From: Rhizopus arrhizus
Lineage: Eukaryota > Mucoromycota > Mucoromycetes > Mucorales > Rhizopodaceae
Length of the DNA: 64,000 bases
Assembly: GCA_024220505.1 (NCBI GenBank)
Contig: JAKZZE010000001.1
Span: 3,162,001 to 3,226,000, forward strand
Direction of reading: 5' to 3'
Shown: positions 62,715-64,000 of the stretch, in pieces
How positions within the stretch are numbered: the stretch's first letter is position 1
Layout of the letters: every line of letters begins with the position of its first letter
The notes under the pieces: model-generated
Told to the model about the DNA's origin: nothing
Databases searched by the model: none
The model's input: only the letters and a program-made list of their open reading frames with translations
Program-made: the position numbers and the translations under genes

Positions 62715-64000
62715 AGGTATGTGGAGTGATACTCTCCGTGGTAATTATGATTGTAAACTCGATTTGTGTGCACCACTGCAAATAATGTTGCGCCTTCGAC
62801 GTAGAATTCTGATATCGGTGACAGTCATCGGTCCACAGATTTTAAAGTTTTTTTTTAAAAAAACATTATATCTTGCTGTATTGGTCATTTTCGAAATATG
62901 AAAAAAGATTTAGATGCGAAAAAAATAACGAAATTAAGTAATGTTATTTTTTTCATTGTAAGGTAAATATTCATAAAGTTATTCACGTTTTAAAAAAATG
63001 TCTTTTTTTTTTACAGATGATCTTTTTTTGGAAAGCTTGTTTTCCTCTATCGTTGAAAGACCGATATCTTCTTTTTTTGGAAAGCTTGTTTTCCTCTATC
63101 GTTGAAAGACCGATATCTTCTTTTTTTTATTTTTGAGGGCAAAATGCGGAAATCAAAAGCACCATGCGATTATTTTGATCAGAAGAATACATATTAGGAA
63201 GGCAGTCTGTGCTTTTTAGCTTAGCTCATTAGAAACGTGTAACAGAATGTAACAAAATAGTTGCGTTTGGGAAAAAAAAAGAAGCTGAAAAATTAAAAGT
63301 AAAAAAAAAAAGACAAAGTTAAAAAAAAAAGACAAAGTTAAAAAAAAAAGACCTAGTGAAAAAAAAAAAAAAAAAAAAGAGCATAGCAATAAAATGTTAC
63401 TTATTCAAATGAAAACAATAACCTAACAGTAAACATGTTTTATAAAAATACAAATGCTTTTACATTATAACAAAAAAATACGTGTATATTTTAAAAAGAA
63501 TAAAAAAAAAGAAGCTTTGTTAACATCTTGTTAGAAGGCAATTATAATTAATAGATACAAGCACAATTTTTTTGTTTTTCAAGTAAATAGATTGCTTTAT
63601 TATTTTTTTTATGACAGATAACATAATAGAATATATGTTTTTAAGCTTATATTAGTTCATTACTTACTTTATGTTTACACATGGGTGTAATTTGCAATTA
63701 GCCATTAGCCATTAGCCATTAGAGATGTTAACATTGCCCACTTTCTTTATCAAAAAGAACTTTTCAGCAACAAGCAACAATATAAGTTTGATATTCTTAT
63801 AGTTTTATCGTGTTAAAACGAACAACTTTGCTCATGTGGCTCATGTTCGTCATCCGAATGTGACCCATTAGGAATTCCTAATGTAAAAAAAAAAAAAAAG
63901 AAACCGACATTAGACTTGGTTGTTATTACTTTTTTATAAGCTTACATTTGACCAGTGCTTGAGCTTTCCTTTTTTTTGTTTTGTGCCTTTGGCATCTAGA
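62715..64000. other. AT-rich non-coding end of the window
   Basis: No gene recognised. It contains a 49-bp direct duplication (units starting at about 63023 and 63072, core GGAAAGCTTGTTTTCCTC), A-rich imperfect repeats with GACAAAGTT (63300-63380) and three copies of a 9-mer ATTAGCC-type repeat near 63697-63722. Several long A or T runs are present. Confidence 0.6.

Noticed and set aside
62719..62901. 60-codon ORF after the tRNA
   Set aside because: No motif, low-complexity end, no support beyond being open.

Overview
The window is a transposon graveyard with a few live elements, from an AT-rich eukaryote. The mix fits a filamentous fungus of the Mucoromycota type: Ty3 chromoviruses, a DIRS element, two-ORF LINEs, Tc1/mariner elements and short GT-AG introns. 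This is inference, because no species marker was seen. There are no bacterial operons, CRISPR arrays or phage genes. The host-like content is one tRNA-Lys(TTT) at 62642-62714 (minus), one three-exon gene of unknown function at 1319-2944 (minus), and possibly an interrupted coiled-coil ORF at 17766.

Left part (1-18 kb): two inverted LTRs of family D, a mariner transposase fragment, the unknown gene, a decayed LINE joined to an unknown domain, and chromovirus A (6402-12364) with a broken pol. An inverted A LTR, a mariner C-terminal fragment and a solo LTR of family H follow. A 515-bp duplicate of the 3' part of the unknown gene comes next, then a 3.1-kb array of ten 311-bp units.

Centre (18-27 kb): a 7.6-kb palindrome with arms of about 3.70 kb and a 187-bp spacer. 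Each arm starts exactly at an H LTR, carries a decayed LINE 3' half and a pair of TGTGACG...TGGTGGTCA repeats, and ends inside an A LTR.

Right part (27-60 kb): a LINE with both ORFs open (27.2-32.8 kb), and a DIRS gag/RT split by a solo D LTR and cut by an LTR of family J. Chromovirus B (36590-42866, minus) follows. Chromovirus C (43207-49076, plus) is intact and sits inside the chromodomain of chromovirus E, which in turn cuts the gag of a D element. A second LINE (about 51.0-57.06 kb) has been hit by a J LTR and two Tc1 elements. One of those is a relic that was hit again by a B-like solo LTR and by another Tc1.

End (60-64 kb): the 3' half of a non-chromodomain Ty3 element (F) with an open RT-RH-IN frame and a short LTR, remnants of the TGTGACG repeat, the tRNA-Lys, and low-complexity DNA.

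The layers give a partial relative history: E went into D, then C into E; J LTR and Tc1 into LINE L4; D LTR into the DIRS element. C, and apparently B, have LTRs identical by eye and are recent. Several breaks (palindrome arms, split A LTR, mismatched flanks of B and of the second Tc1) look like recombination between repeats rather than simple insertion. All identities were judged by reading; none were computed.
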